A DNA stretch of 64,000 nt from NCBI GenBank assembly GCA_946965045.2, contig OX337235.1:2123508-2187507 (forward strand), read 5' to 3'. This document shows, piece by piece, positions 47,945 through 58,879 of the stretch (the first letter of the stretch is position 1; each line of letters begins with the position of its first letter). This DNA is from Epithemia pelagica (Eukaryota > Bacillariophyta > Bacillariophyceae > Surirellales > Surirellaceae). The translations under genes were made by a program, and so were the position numbers. The notes beneath the pieces were generated by a model. It was not told the DNA's origin. It did no database searches and saw only the letters and a list, made by a program, of their open reading frames with translations.

Positions 47945-48836
47945 ATGAGGCCTCTGGTTGTAGCGGCAATCTGCTTTGCCGCACCACTTGTAGTCCATGC
48001 GTTACAATCTCTGCGTCGACCAGGCTTCAAAGGTTTGCACGGGTCGCGGGGTTTCCACAACAGCCATCAGCTTCCTGCACTTTTCTCAAGTGGCAATGTA
48101 TGCGATGAGCCATCGAGTGTGGATTCACTTTTGTCCGATCTAGGAAACCAGCCTGATTCTGGAAAACTCCTTCGAGAGCTTTCCCTAACCGATGCGGACG
48201 GTAAGAGTGTTCGTCTGGGTGACAAAATGGGCATGGAAAGGGCCATGGTGGTATTTCTTCGACATCTTGGGTGACGTAAGTTCTGGTTTCACGAAATGGC
48301 ATCGCTGCATCGGGTGTTGTTTATAAATAACCAAAACATGTCTAACAGCCTTGTTTTCAGCCTACTGCTGGAGCTTTGCTAAGGAATGTTGCGAGCTCCA
48401 GCCCGAACTGTCGTCCCTTGGTGTTACAGGGCCAATTTTCATTTCCCTTGGAGACGCAGAGAAACTCAACAAATTCTTGGAAATCAACACCTTTGTTCCA
48501 AGAGACGTGATGTTCGTAGACGATTATGAATTTGGGGCGTATAAGGCTGCCGGATTTTCAAAAAGTCTCAAAATTGGCTTGGATGTGCCCGAAGGGTTTT
48601 CCCTTCAGGCTCCATCACTAGGTTTTGGTGAGTGGTGGAAGTATCTGTCGAATGTAATCAAGGTTTCACCCATGCCTTCCGAATCTGTGACGGATGAACA
48701 AGTTTTGGCTGTGGTTTCGAAATTGGGTGGAACACTTGTTGTTGATGGCGAAGACGTCATCTATCAATGGACCGATTCCATCCCCGGTGATCACCCAGAT
48801 CTCGAGGACATTCTCCAAGTGGTCCGAAACTCTTAA
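47945..48836 (+). CDS. SelU/PRXL2-like thioredoxin-fold selenoprotein (in-frame TGA = Sec110)
   Basis: An AhpC/TSA-2-type redox protein. Exons are 47945-48275 and 48361-48836 (85-bp intron); 268 aa including one selenocysteine. Exon 1 runs ERAMVVFLRHLG then TGA (48272-48274) and one C before the donor; exon 2 adds CC-TAC-TGC-TGG. The joined reading is FLRHLG-U-P-Y-C-WSFAKECC, so the TGA falls exactly on the first Cys of the family's C-x-x-C active site. Downstream the fold is intact: VTGPIFISLGDAEKLNKFLE, VPRDVMFVDDYEFGAYKAAGF, and the GTLVVDGEDVIYQWTD strand typical of PRXL2 proteins. The N-terminus MRPLVVAAICFAAPLVVHALQ is a signal-like leader. A premature-stop pseudogene is unlikely because exon 2 keeps frame and conservation. 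A SECIS element was not confirmed. Confidence 0.82.
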
Positions 48837-49405
48837 GGCCACTTTGGTTGTTTCTACACACACAACCCAGGTCCATCATTTGCAAGGTTTTCGTGTGGCG
48901 ACAACGGCTTTGAATGCTTCCCAACGTGAATGACGCTTGTACTCTGGCTCATTTATCAATGACACAAGCCGATAATAACCAATTGATGTGGAGCATTTTG
49001 AAGCTGCTGTATATGCGATAAACATTGCTTATGGAACTTTCTTAGCCCTTTTCTTGTAGTTCATCAGATGGTTGTAAAACTAGGACGGGCAAAAGTTGCC
49101 TCCAACCTCTGTGTGGCGCTCGCACTCGCATGACCTATGACCTACTCCTACACCTATGACGAGTAAGCACGTCAGGAACTCTGGACGCTGAAGAGTCGCG
49201 TAAGGTTGTGGATCTTCCGACAAAATGACGAGAGTACCATCTGCTCCACGCCCACATCGCTGCGACAAAGACCACAAAGATAAACGACGCCATCCAAAAG
49301 ATTCATTGGTGTGTTTCGGATTAGTAGGCGTTCGACGCGAAGCATCGGGCTACTACTTCATTGTATCATTATCTTTGGGCCGGAGTCGACAAAACTTCCA
49401 AGAAA
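48837..49405. other. 3' UTR of the selenoprotein and upstream of the prenyltransferase
   Basis: About 570 bp with no ORF of interest. A SECIS must lie here if the TGA is decoded as Sec. The best word pair I see is ATGA at 48930-48933 with CGAT at 48970-48973, with complementary CGCTTGT/ACAAGCC inside, but the expected unpaired AA in the apical loop is not clear. A CTACTCCTA word is at 49142. Confidence 0.4.
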
Positions 49406-50695
49406 ATGATTCGATCCGTTGATTTCTTGATTCTCCTATGCTCCGTCTTGCAGCCGTCATGGGCATTTGTACCTCTTGCCTCGAATAGAGATTTCCCACT
49501 CCTTTCTTGGACCAGTAGCTATGATGGCCGACCGCAAGCGAGCGATAAGTTTCCAGCTGTTGGACACGTTCGTCGTCTGGGTGGCGCGAAAGTATATGCT
49601 GAAGTTGTGGCTGGTCGTTATGAGGATGCCGATGAAAATATGGTAACAGAAGAACAGCCAAACGCAAATGATGAAGCACCTGTAGTGACGAATGTCATCT
49701 CGACAAGTGATGATATTGCCTCTACGAGCAAGCCATCTTTTCCAGTGGTACTATGGAAGTTTACTCGGCCGCACACAATTATTGGATCGGCTTTTGCCAT
49801 TCCGTCCTTACATATTCTGGCTGCTCCAACGCTTGGAGCTGCCTTTTCCTCAAAAGCTTTGATGGTAATGTTTTATGCAATGGCTCCAGCGCTCTTGATG
49901 AACTTGTATATCACTGGATTAAACCAGATTACGGATGTTGAGATTGATAAGGTTAACAAACCCAATCTCCCAATTCCTGCGGGGATGCTAAGTGTTCGGA
50001 ATGCCTCCATCACTGTTCTGGTTTCCCTGATCGCTTCGTTGTGGATGGGATACGCTCATCCTGTATACGGAACGGAAGGCCTTAATGTGGCACTTTGGGG
50101 ATCAGGAATTCTGGGAACGCTGTACAGCTTGTCTCCTTTCCGCTTGAAACGATTCCCGGTGCTGGCCGCTTTCTGTATTGTCGCTGTTCGTGGAGCAATC
50201 ATCAATGCATCTTTCTTTGCTCATTCCGCTGCAGCAGCGTATGGTGGCATTGCTGCGAACGCAGGGTCTTCAATTCTTTATTGCCTCAAGAACAACCGTG
50301 CATGCTTTCTATCCAGCATGTTCTTTGCAGTGTTTGGCCTCGTCATTGCCCTTATGAAAGATGTCCCGGACGTGGCGGGCGATCGACGAGCCAACGTCAG
50401 AACCTTCTCGGTTCGGATTGGACAAAAGAGAGTGTTTCATGGTATGCGATGGCTACTGTCAGGGTTGTTCTTTGCTGTCGGAGCGTCGTTTCTTCGCTCT
50501 GCACTCGTAGCACCGACATGGGCACTCATTGCAGGCAGGGTCATCACCGGCTGCTCATCTGTATGGGCTGGCTTTTCGGTGCGAAAGGAAGCCCAAGATG
50601 TAGATCCTGAAAACAGTCAACAAGTGTATGACTTCTACATGCACCTGTGGAAGCTGTTCTACCTCTCCTACTTTGCTTTGCCATTCGCTAGGTAG
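49406..50695 (+). CDS. VTE2: Plastid homogentisate prenyltransferase (tocopherol/plastoquinone pathway)
   Basis: 429 aa, single exon. A UbiA-family integral membrane enzyme that joins homogentisate to phytyl or solanesyl diphosphate. MIRSVDFLILLCSVLQPSWA-FVP is a signal peptide with the plastid Phe cleavage motif. The core starts VVLWKFTRPHTIIGSAFAIP and holds the two prenyl-diphosphate binding motifs NQITDVEIDKVNKP (near residue 173) and LMKDVPDVAGDRRANV (near 318), followed by RTFSVRIGQKRVF. About eight hydrophobic helices are visible. The pattern fits HPT (VTE2) and the close homologue HST equally well at this level, so the prenyl donor is not settled. It starts at the ATG that gives the signal peptide. 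Confidence 0.88.
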   Translation: MIRSVDFLILLCSVLQPSWAFVPLASNRDFPLLSWTSSYDGRPQASDKFPAVGHVRRLGGAKVYAEVVAGRYEDADENMVTEEQPNANDEAPVVTNVISTSDDIASTSKPSFPVVLWKFTRPHTIIGSAFAIPSLHILAAPTLGAAFSSKALMVMFYAMAPALLMNLYITGLNQITDVEIDKVNKPNLPIPAGMLSVRNASITVLVSLIASLWMGYAHPVYGTEGLNVALWGSGILGTLYSLSPFRLKRFPVLAAFCIVAVRGAIINASFFAHSAAAAYGGIAANAGSSILYCLKNNRACFLSSMFFAVFGLVIALMKDVPDVAGDRRANVRTFSVRIGQKRVFHGMRWLLSGLFFAVGASFLRSALVAPTWALIAGRVITGCSSVWAGFSVRKEAQDVDPENSQQVYDFYMHLWKLFYLSYFALPFAR

Positions 50696-50910
50696 CTAAA
50701 CAATCACACTCTTGAGCATGGCGACGCTATCCTTAATCCGTAAATACACCTCCTAGCTTTGGTACCGCGCTATCGCATTCCTGTCGCATCTCATGGTGGT
50801 CGCGGATCACGCGGAAGAAGGATCTTTGATGACCCCTTCTCATTCTCATGCCTTTTTTACGCGAAGATATATGGCCAATGGCCACTACCAAATATTCACC
50901 GGGGGACAAC

Positions 50911-52194
50911 ATGTTCATACGACATCATATCACATCCATCTGGTTTTGTATTGCGGCCTTTCAATCACAAGCTCTGGGGTTCGTTCCTAGTGGTTCTGTG
51001 TCGCTGCAGTCCCAAAGTCCACAAAAATGTAGCCCCAGAGATTCGGAAACTTCGCTTATGGCGTTGGAGAAGAAGTCTTCGCTCTCACGCCGCTGCGTCT
51101 TATCGACGGCAGCAAGTTGCCTGTCGTCCTTGGCCTGTCGAGCTGTGTCGCCCGTGGCGGCATCAGAATCGGGATTGGTGGCGGATTTGCCCATGATCCG
51201 TCTACGACTACCACAAGGTGGTTTTGGTCGGGAATACGTTGTTATTAAATTACAGATCAAAGGGCAAGGGCCCTACGATTTCATGGTTGACACTGGACTC
51301 ACCGCCGAATTCATAACGCCTCATCTTCAGCAATTGCTGGGGATCGGCGGTGGACGATCCTCTAAAATCACATGTCTCGCAGCTGGTGGGTCCTCCGAGC
51401 AAAATCTGATAGAGCTTGAAGGTGCGTCACTTTGCTGTGGTGACATTAAAGGAGGGAGTGGTGGTGAGTTGTCGCTTCCTACTCTTCATGCAATCATCAC
51501 GGATTTTCCACAAGAACATATGGATCCTGCCCACGACCCCGTGGAGGGTATGCTGGGGATGGAAGTGCTGTCTTTGTACGATGTAGATTTTGATTTTGCT
51601 GCAGGTCGGCTACGTCTCTGGAGACCTGGCACAGCTGCTACCGTCGCTGTTGCAAGTGGTATGGTTTCGATCCCAGCTGTTGTGATAAACGAGACAGGTT
51701 TGATTGGAATCCGAGTTTCTAGCGTACCAACGGATCCCTCCAGACCACAACAACCAATCTTGGGATTTCTAGACTGTGGATCAAGCTTCTCGGCTGTTAA
51801 TTGGGCAGCAGCCAAGTATCTTGGACTTCCAGAACGAGGTGATTCAGTATATTCCAAAGGACCTGTCGTTGCGGCGATGGGCATAGACGGTCGGCCTTTG
51901 CAATTACCTACTCTTTCACAACGCCTCACTTTCACAGGAGACGTGTTGAGAGATCAACAGACGGGTCGTCCAATCGGATTTGCTCCGCCTCCATCCAACT
52001 GGAAGCTTTGGGACGAGACCCGTCTTGCTATTGGGGACCTTCCCGCATTTGAGACTGTTCTTGGTGATGGAAAGACTGCATATAGAGGACCTGCTGCCTT
52101 GATTGGTCTCGATGTCCTCGCACAGCGTCGTGTCATCATAGAAACTGGTGCATTTGGTACACGTCAGAGACGAGTGTTTGTTGGTGCCAACTAG
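50911..52194 (+). CDS. Plastid, probably lumenal, retropepsin-like aspartyl protease
   Basis: 427 aa. MFIRHHITSIWFCIAAFQSQALG-FVP is a signal peptide with the diatom plastid motif. It is followed by SRRCVLSTAASCLSSLACRAVSPVAA, a twin-Arg, hydrophobic, AxA-like second signal that suggests Tat export to the thylakoid lumen. The mature part has two aspartyl-protease half-sites: FMVDTGLTAEF (Asp about 127) and FLDCGSSFSAVN (Asp about 288, Cys in place of Thr/Ser). GMLGMEVLSLYDVDFDFAAGRLRLW and ALIGLDVLAQRRVIIETG are the usual hydrophobic-glycine flaps after each site. Whether it is catalytically active is open because of the DCG variant. An upstream in-frame ATG (50848) would hide the signal peptide and is disfavoured. 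Confidence 0.78.
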   Translation: MFIRHHITSIWFCIAAFQSQALGFVPSGSVSLQSQSPQKCSPRDSETSLMALEKKSSLSRRCVLSTAASCLSSLACRAVSPVAASESGLVADLPMIRLRLPQGGFGREYVVIKLQIKGQGPYDFMVDTGLTAEFITPHLQQLLGIGGGRSSKITCLAAGGSSEQNLIELEGASLCCGDIKGGSGGELSLPTLHAIITDFPQEHMDPAHDPVEGMLGMEVLSLYDVDFDFAAGRLRLWRPGTAATVAVASGMVSIPAVVINETGLIGIRVSSVPTDPSRPQQPILGFLDCGSSFSAVNWAAAKYLGLPERGDSVYSKGPVVAAMGIDGRPLQLPTLSQRLTFTGDVLRDQQTGRPIGFAPPPSNWKLWDETRLAIGDLPAFETVLGDGKTAYRGPAALIGLDVLAQRRVIIETGAFGTRQRRVFVGAN

Positions 52195-52443
52195 GTCGGA
52201 AGAACTGTTGTCCACATTGCAAATGGTCATGCCTACCTTAGTTACCCGCTCCTTATGCGTCGGGATTTTCTTCCGGATCTGTCGTAGGAGTCCAGTCATT
52301 GATAGATAACGGCGACTGAATTGATTCCAATTCTTTCATCCGCGTCTGGGGAATCTTTCACCTGGCATTTCTTGAGTCCTGTGATGTCTCCATTTTTCTG
52401 AAACGGCGTGACCGATCGCTCTACTGTCGGAAGGAAGAACACC

Positions 52444-53551
52444 ATGTCGACGCCGACACCTGAAAAGCCTCGTATCCTAGCCTTATTCGATGTGGATGGT
52501 ACTCTGACCGTCCCTCGTGGCGAGATCACCCCCGAAATGCTTAGTTTTATGAAAGATTTGAGCAAGAAGGTGACGGTCGGAATCGTTGGAGGTGGGTGAC
52601 GCCAATTGTACGCCGATACAATGGAAGTGCTGGGTATACCGCGAATATCTCATCATTTTCAATCCTTCTTGTTGTGTTTCTGCTCTTTCAGGAAGTGATC
52701 TTCCCAAGCAGGAGGAGCAACTCGGCGAAGGAATCGTAAATGTGTTTCCCTGGAATTTCTCACAGAATGGATTGGTGGCGTATAAGAATGGTGAAATCTT
52801 GGAAGTCCAAACCATTGGTACGTCGATATGGCTGCGCTTGTCTCACTGCTATTTGATCTCATGGAATTGTTATGTTCGCCCGACTCCTAACAGCGAAGCA
52901 CCTTGGCGAGGAAAATGTGAAGCGTTTCGTCAACTGGGTGATGAAATACATGAGTGAGCTGGATATCCCTATCAAGGTACGTGTACTGAAGTATGTTTCC
53001 TATTCGGGTCTTGTCATTTCATAAACTGACTGGTGATCCTTTTGACATGGATTGATAGCGTGGTACGTTCGTTGAATTCCGTTCGGGGATGTTCAATGTC
53101 TCTCCAATTGGTCGAAACTGTTCCCGTGCGGAACGCAATGACTACGAAAAGTTTGATCTTGAACACAACATTCGAAAAAACATGGTTGAAGCCATGAAAA
53201 AGGAGTTTGCCGATCTAGACTTGTCGTTCTCCATCGGGGGCCAGATCAGCTTTGACGTCTTCCCTAAGGGCTGGGACAAGACCTACTGTCTCCGATTTCT
53301 GTCCAGTGATGACTTCGACGAGATCCACTTTTTTGGAGACAAAACTTTTGACGGTGGGAATGATTATGGTAAGTGCTTCATAAGGAAATTACGGATGTTG
53401 ATCGTATCCTATACTTTTGTGCTCACAGCTTCGTCGTCGTGTGAACCTTTCCTCTCTTCCAGAAATCTTTACTCATGAACGAACTATTGGGCACACTGTC
53501 ACATCGCCAGATGACACGAAACAGCAATGTACTACCCTTTTCATGAGCTGA
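52444..53551 (+). CDS. PMM: Phosphomannomutase (eukaryotic type)
   Basis: Interconverts mannose-6-phosphate and mannose-1-phosphate for GDP-mannose, glycosylation and cell-wall glycan synthesis. Five exons (52444-52591, 52692-52817, 52894-52976, 53059-53368, 53463-53551) with introns of 76-100 bp give 251 aa, close to human PMM2. The HAD nucleophile motif [15 protein letters not shown] has Asp16/Asp18. Exon joins restore the family sequence [27 protein letters not shown]-type [32 protein letters not shown] and [25 protein letters not shown]. The cap and acid/base part is [23 protein letters not shown] and [18 protein letters not shown]. All joins are in frame. It is cytosolic, with no leader visible. 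Confidence 0.96.
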
Positions 53552-53764
53552 GCAGAGTTCCATGTGACCCCCTTTCAACAGTGAACCCTTGACCCTTGAT
53601 GCTGGTGTAAGAAAGTGTTCATCTTCCTATATATATCTATAATGCGCCCTCATCAATTCTACCTAGGAGTATGTGCTTTGTAGTCCCTCATCGTGTATCA
53701 TCCACTTTCTTCGCTCAACAAGGAGGCGGCATTTTGGATTCAGAAACTAGGGGATGGGACGAAA

Positions 53765-56700
53765 TCACGTCGCTTTCTTAGATCCGCAGGCAGAGCATTT
53801 TCGTTTTGATGCAGCGTTTAATAAAGTGCATGCGGCACACTGCCATTCCGATCGTTTGTTTTTCTCGTTGATGTCAGTTGAAGTCTGCGAGCTGTGTGGA
53901 CGCTTCCTGGGGCTGTCATCGTCGTCGGAACTGTCAGAGAATATGGATCGCTTACCTAGTGTTGCCTGCGTCGAAGGTTTCAAGTTAGATTTCGATGTCA
54001 CCTCTTCATCATCTTCGCACTCGATGATTTCTATCACTGAGTCTTCCTCATCAAGCGTATCCGTTGTTTGTGAGCTCGACCCATTCTCTTGTGGTGGAAG
54101 GTCTTTTTGATCCTGACAAGGGAGTTGTTCGCCTCGAGGAAGGGAAGAACCTGAATCAATTTCCTCCTCTTCGTCAGAACTACTCCAATCGCCCTGGTCT
54201 TCGATTGGTTTTCGAGATGCACTTTCAGTATCCTTGGATGATGAGACAGGGTTGTGGCCATCTTCCTTCGATTCAGCCTCAGAGACATGTCCCTCCGACC
54301 GCGCACAATTTTCAAGGGCCTCCATGGCTAAGCGTTCTTCCTCCTCTTGTTGTCTCTGTTGGATCAAGCTCCATGTGACTTCAAGACCAAACACGAACGA
54401 AACAGCATCGTATCCCCTCATGGCGGCACGGAAAACGGGATCATCAACTGTATCAGTGGAATGGTGATGTGACCAGTGGCGCATGTTCTCTTCATCCGGC
54501 ATTCCAATTTGCTCTTGGTAGTCATCGCCTCGTTCATTGGTGACAGCACAGGTAGGGATACAGGTTTCCTCGCCACTCACTGTTTTGGTGTCATCACCTC
54601 CTTTCATTGACATCAGTACAGGGACAAGACCACCCCATCTTTCCGTCCACCACGTCTGCAGTCGACGAGCAGCGTCGGCAATCTCTTGTCCTGCGTCCCA
54701 AACTTTAAGGACATTGGCAAATACTCGATTGACGTCCTTGGAGAAACTTGAAACGCTGTGGTACGCAGAAGGCTGGTCCGGAGATTTTTTCAATGCTGAA
54801 CGAATGGCTCCAAAGTCCATTGGCTGTTTTACTAGTTTTTCGTAATTCTCTTTGCTGCAGCCATGCTCTGTAGGATCAAGAGCACAAAGAAAATATTTGG
54901 CATCTGGTTGCTGCTCCATTTCGTTCAAAACTTCTTCGCATTTGGCCAGTTTCTCGGGTAGTATCTTTGCAGCTTCCATTTCAGCATTGTCATGAATAAT
55001 CGCACACCGATCACAACGAAGCTTATCGTGAGTATCAGATGGGGTTCCAACTCGTAGTTTAAACAGATTCCGCAGGTCCTTTGTGCTCAGGGCGTTTACT
55101 TGTTCTTTGTCATCGACAACCGACTGGAGGCCTTCCTTTGAAAGCTGTCGCTGAAAAATCTTTTCTTCCACCGTCCCTGTAGCAAGAAACCGATACGTGA
55201 AACATCTCTTCTTCTGACCGTCTCGCCAGCACCGTGCCGCTGCCTGTTTGTCGACTGCAGGGTTCCAATCCGGGTCAAATAGGACCAATCGGTTTCCTCC
55301 AATCAAGTTGAGTCCACTTCAAGTAGCATTGAGAGTAAGGGACAGACGAATTCTCGGTCTGGCAAGGGGAAACACGTTAGGGACTTACCAACCTCCTGCT
55401 TTGGAGGAAAGAAGAAAAGCTATGAGACCCGAACTGGGGTCATTGAATTCATCTACCATTTTTTGGCGTTTTTTCATGTTAATGCTTCCGTCCAAACGAC
55501 AGAAACCCCACGAGTTTTCCCTGCACATACGTCCAATCAAATCGAGCGTCTGGGTGTAGTTCGAAACAATGACAATCTTGTCGCCTCCATTTCCAGGTTT
55601 GCGCATCTCCTTCATGAGGCGATACAAAACAAACATTTTCCCAGACAACTCTGGACATACAGGTCCTTGTCCACTACGTCCGCCCCCAGCAATGTTCGGC
55701 ATGTACTTGGAAACTCCGTCTGCTCCAGGGGCTGCTGTACTCTCCTTTTCTTCATTGTATTTTACATTTTTTGTTGATCGTCGATTGTTGGCGGCGACAG
55801 GCCCAGTTCTGTCCTCATCAACAATCAGGCTCGGGTGGTTACAGAGCTTCATTAGCATCTGAATGGACGAAAGGCAATTCACTTGTTTACCATCGAGGAC
55901 ATGTTGCATGTCTTTGCTATTTACTAGATGTTGGTACATATTTTGCTGGATATTGGTAAGATTGCAACAAACCACTTGAACAAGTTTCGGTGGTAAGTGC
56001 TGGGCGTTGAGCGTATTGACGCGCCGTAAAATGAAGTCGTTCACTGTCCGACTCATTTCGTTTTGAATATCCATCATTTTCGTCTTTTGAGAGGACGTGG
56101 CATCTGGTTCGCGACCCCGTAAGATCGGAAAGAGCATATTCTTGCGGAATTCTTCAGGGGTCCCAAGAATCCCGTGGTTGGTGAAATCTACCATCGCAAA
56201 AAACCTGCAAAGCAACCGCAAAAACTTGTAAGGAGCACGAGCAAGGCAACAAAGTGAAATCCACAGCCAATATCACATGGAAAACGTACTCTTGAAGATC
56301 ATTTTGCATTGGAGTGCCTGTAAGGAGTACACGCCTTTTGACTGGTATGGAATCCAAGGCTCGGCTAGTTTGGTTGTCGCTGTTTTTAAGCCGATGAGCT
56401 TCGTCGCATACAAGTAAATCGCAGCACGCCGGATTCTTTGTCAGTCTTTTGACGTGCGTTCTAATGCACTCATAGCTGGCGATCAGAATCTGGAACATGT
56501 TGGTTTTGACGAAAGTGTCGATATCCTTTTCAATAGTTCTTCGATCGGCTTCTGCCAGTGCCAGAGCTCGGACACCTCCTTTTCCTAGCCACTTTGTAAA
56601 TTCATTGTCCCAGTTTTTGACCAAGGAACAGGGACAGACAACAATCACACGCTTGCATGTAGGTTCTGCCTTTGCCGTTATATGTGTTTTGATGAGAGTG

Positions 56701-57756
56701 TAAATCAAAGCTGTCTCAGGAAAGGTCAGACCACGATTCAAGGTCATTTTGAATACAGCATGGTACTCTTCGACTTACTGACAGATTGCAGAGTTTTCCC
56801 CAAACCCATATCATCTATGAATATTGACGACAAGCAAAGAATTAAAAAACGTTTTGTGAGGCTCATATCCATTTCTCCAATGAGAACCTGGGTGTATTTC
56901 CGGCACTGGAAGTTTCCATGACATACCTGCAAGAATGCTGCCCAGAAAGAAGTCAAATATGTGAGAACAATTTGGAAAAGTTCCTAGCATCATGCGGCTG
57001 ACGTGACACATACCATCCGTTTCCTTCAAAGTCTTTCAACCCCATCACACACTCATACATGAACTTGACTCCTTCTCTCTGACTGTGAAAACGTGAAAGA
57101 TGTGAGATACGCGAAATTATTGTTAATTGGGTTGACTCTTGTGTTTCCGTTTCTTACTGGGGACGCAGAAATTTGGCAAGGATGGGGGGAACATATACAC
57201 TTTGTTTGGAATATGCTTCGATCGGAGCTGGTTGTAGTACAGTCACTGTCTCTTCAACACCAAATTCATCAGGCCTAACAACAGAAGTCAACCTCGGTGG
57301 TAGCCCCTTGGCGACAATATCAGTCTCTCCTTGTTCTTTCTGCTCGTGCGGGCTGATCCAAAGACAGAGTGGTTCAAATGGTCGATCCTCAATGTTCTCT
57401 TCTGTTTCATCCTCCGAACATGATTCTTGGTCTGTGTCGGCATCAGTTTTTGGTTGTGCAGGAAGTTTGAATGCAAGTCCACGCCCCGCCCTTGCCATCA
57501 ATTTGGCCATGCCATCCATCCGACGTCGCTGTCCCAAACTACTATGTCTCAAAGCGTCATCTGCTTGTTTGTTATATGCACGACGCTTGGTCATGGGCCG
57601 CTGGAATTTCTTGCCACCCAAAATTGTCAACCCTGGCATGATGGGAGCACGTTGTACTTTGAGTTTCACCGCCGAAGGCCGCTTCCAAAGAGGAAGGGAT
57701 GATGTATGCGCCCCACATTTCCCAGATGAGGATCCAAGTAGCTTCTTGTGCAACAT
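53765..57756 (-). CDS. RAD54-like SNF2 translocase with C-terminal RanBP2 zinc finger
   Basis: A dsDNA translocase of homologous recombination. Seven exons: 57756-57158, 57082-57014, 56937-56927, 56814-56779, 56710-56290, 56204-55389, 55316-53765; 1,167 aa, frame kept throughout. The joins rebuild [58 protein letters not shown] and [27 protein letters not shown], all RAD54 family hallmarks, with DEAHRLKN as motif II. Exon 3 of this model is only 11 nt (codes C-I-L-A across its edges). After the helicase core comes an acidic Ser-rich tail and a RanBP2 finger [21 protein letters not shown]. The true start is uncertain: no ATG precedes the [15 protein letters not shown] Met in frame for at least 180 nt, so an upstream exon may exist. 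Confidence 0.87.
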
Positions 57757-58879
57757 TGTTGAGCTTGAAAACAGAATCCTGGAGCATGGGGAATCGATCG
57801 AAATGGAACAAGCTTCCACAAAAAGCTTGTTGTTGGTGGGCGTTGATGAATTTCGGGGCGAGTGGAGAGGACGGACGAAATCTGAGTGACGAGGCGGGCG
57901 CTCAGGGAGAGCTCGGAGCGCGCACTCTTGAAACCCGGTCCATCCATGTTTTGTGGCGCACGCTATCGCATCTGTTGCTCCTAGCTACTCCTCTCCATAG
58001 CTACTCCTAGAGAGTAAAATACGGATAGAGCTCCTAGCGGTGCAAAACATTAGCGCCAGCAGTGACTATTATTACCTCCAAGTAGGAGTACCTACTACTC
58101 TACTAGTAGAGAGTAGAGTCTCTAGCTAGAGAGAATTCCTAATTCTTCTTTCCATTGGTCGATACAAGAAGATCGAGAGCGGACGATGATGGAGGGGATA
58201 GATCTCCAATAGGAAGTGATGATCGTAGGCCGGAGGTTGCGCTTTTTCTCTTTTTTGTGCTCCCATCCCCCATTCCCATTTCCCATGCTGTAATCTTCGT
58301 TCATTTTTCTTGTCTTCAATAAGAACGGTCGACAGACGACAGTCGGTCACATCCGTGCGATTGTCCAACCCGGAAGCTATGTACTCGCTCGCGATCCAAT
58401 GTCAACACGAATCCGATAGGTAGTTTGTATGTGGCGCGTTTTTCTCTACAACTCGTAAGCGATCATTTGCATAATAGAGTAGACGAAATAGAGGGAAAAT
58501 TTCATACGCCTCGTACAGGTACAGACAGACAGTCAGTTTGACCTTGGGGGATTCGTGTGGAGGATCAATGCGTTGGATCTTGCGAGCCAGTCGGCATGCT
58601 CTCCACAAACTAAAAACTGATCATCGCGTGAGTACACGGGAAAGGACGCAAGACTGCACCAGTGCGATTTTGTTGATCAAAATCGTCCAACCTTGGAAGG
58701 GGACGATAACCGCACGGGAAGCCAACTGTGCTGCTGGCCAAAGCAACAGAGCAACCATCAAGTCGTCTGTTACAGACGCAGCGTAGGCGCTCCTCATATC
58801 GTGTAGCTTTACTCTCTCCTCTTGACCTTGGAAGCCAATAGATTTCTGAGATCGTGCTTCTCGTACTGTGGCTCAAGCA
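57757..58879. other. Divergent intergenic region rich in short palindromes
   Basis: About 1.1 kb between the RAD54-like gene and the WW-domain gene. It contains a cluster of CTACTCCTA-type words (57984-58015, 58080-58100) and perfect palindromes CTCTACTAGTAGAG and CTCTAGCTAGAG (58098-58133). No gene is supported. Confidence 0.6.

Noticed and set aside
48341-48362. Alternative acceptor after TCTAACAG for the selenoprotein intron
   Set aside because: It would insert Leu-Phe-Ser-Ala between Sec-Pro and Tyr-Cys and destroy the U-x-x-C spacing.
48925-48980. SECIS element built on ATGA (48930) and CGAT (48970)
   Set aside because: A 6-bp stem is present but the conserved unpaired AA of the apical loop is not in the right place, so I keep it only as a weak candidate.
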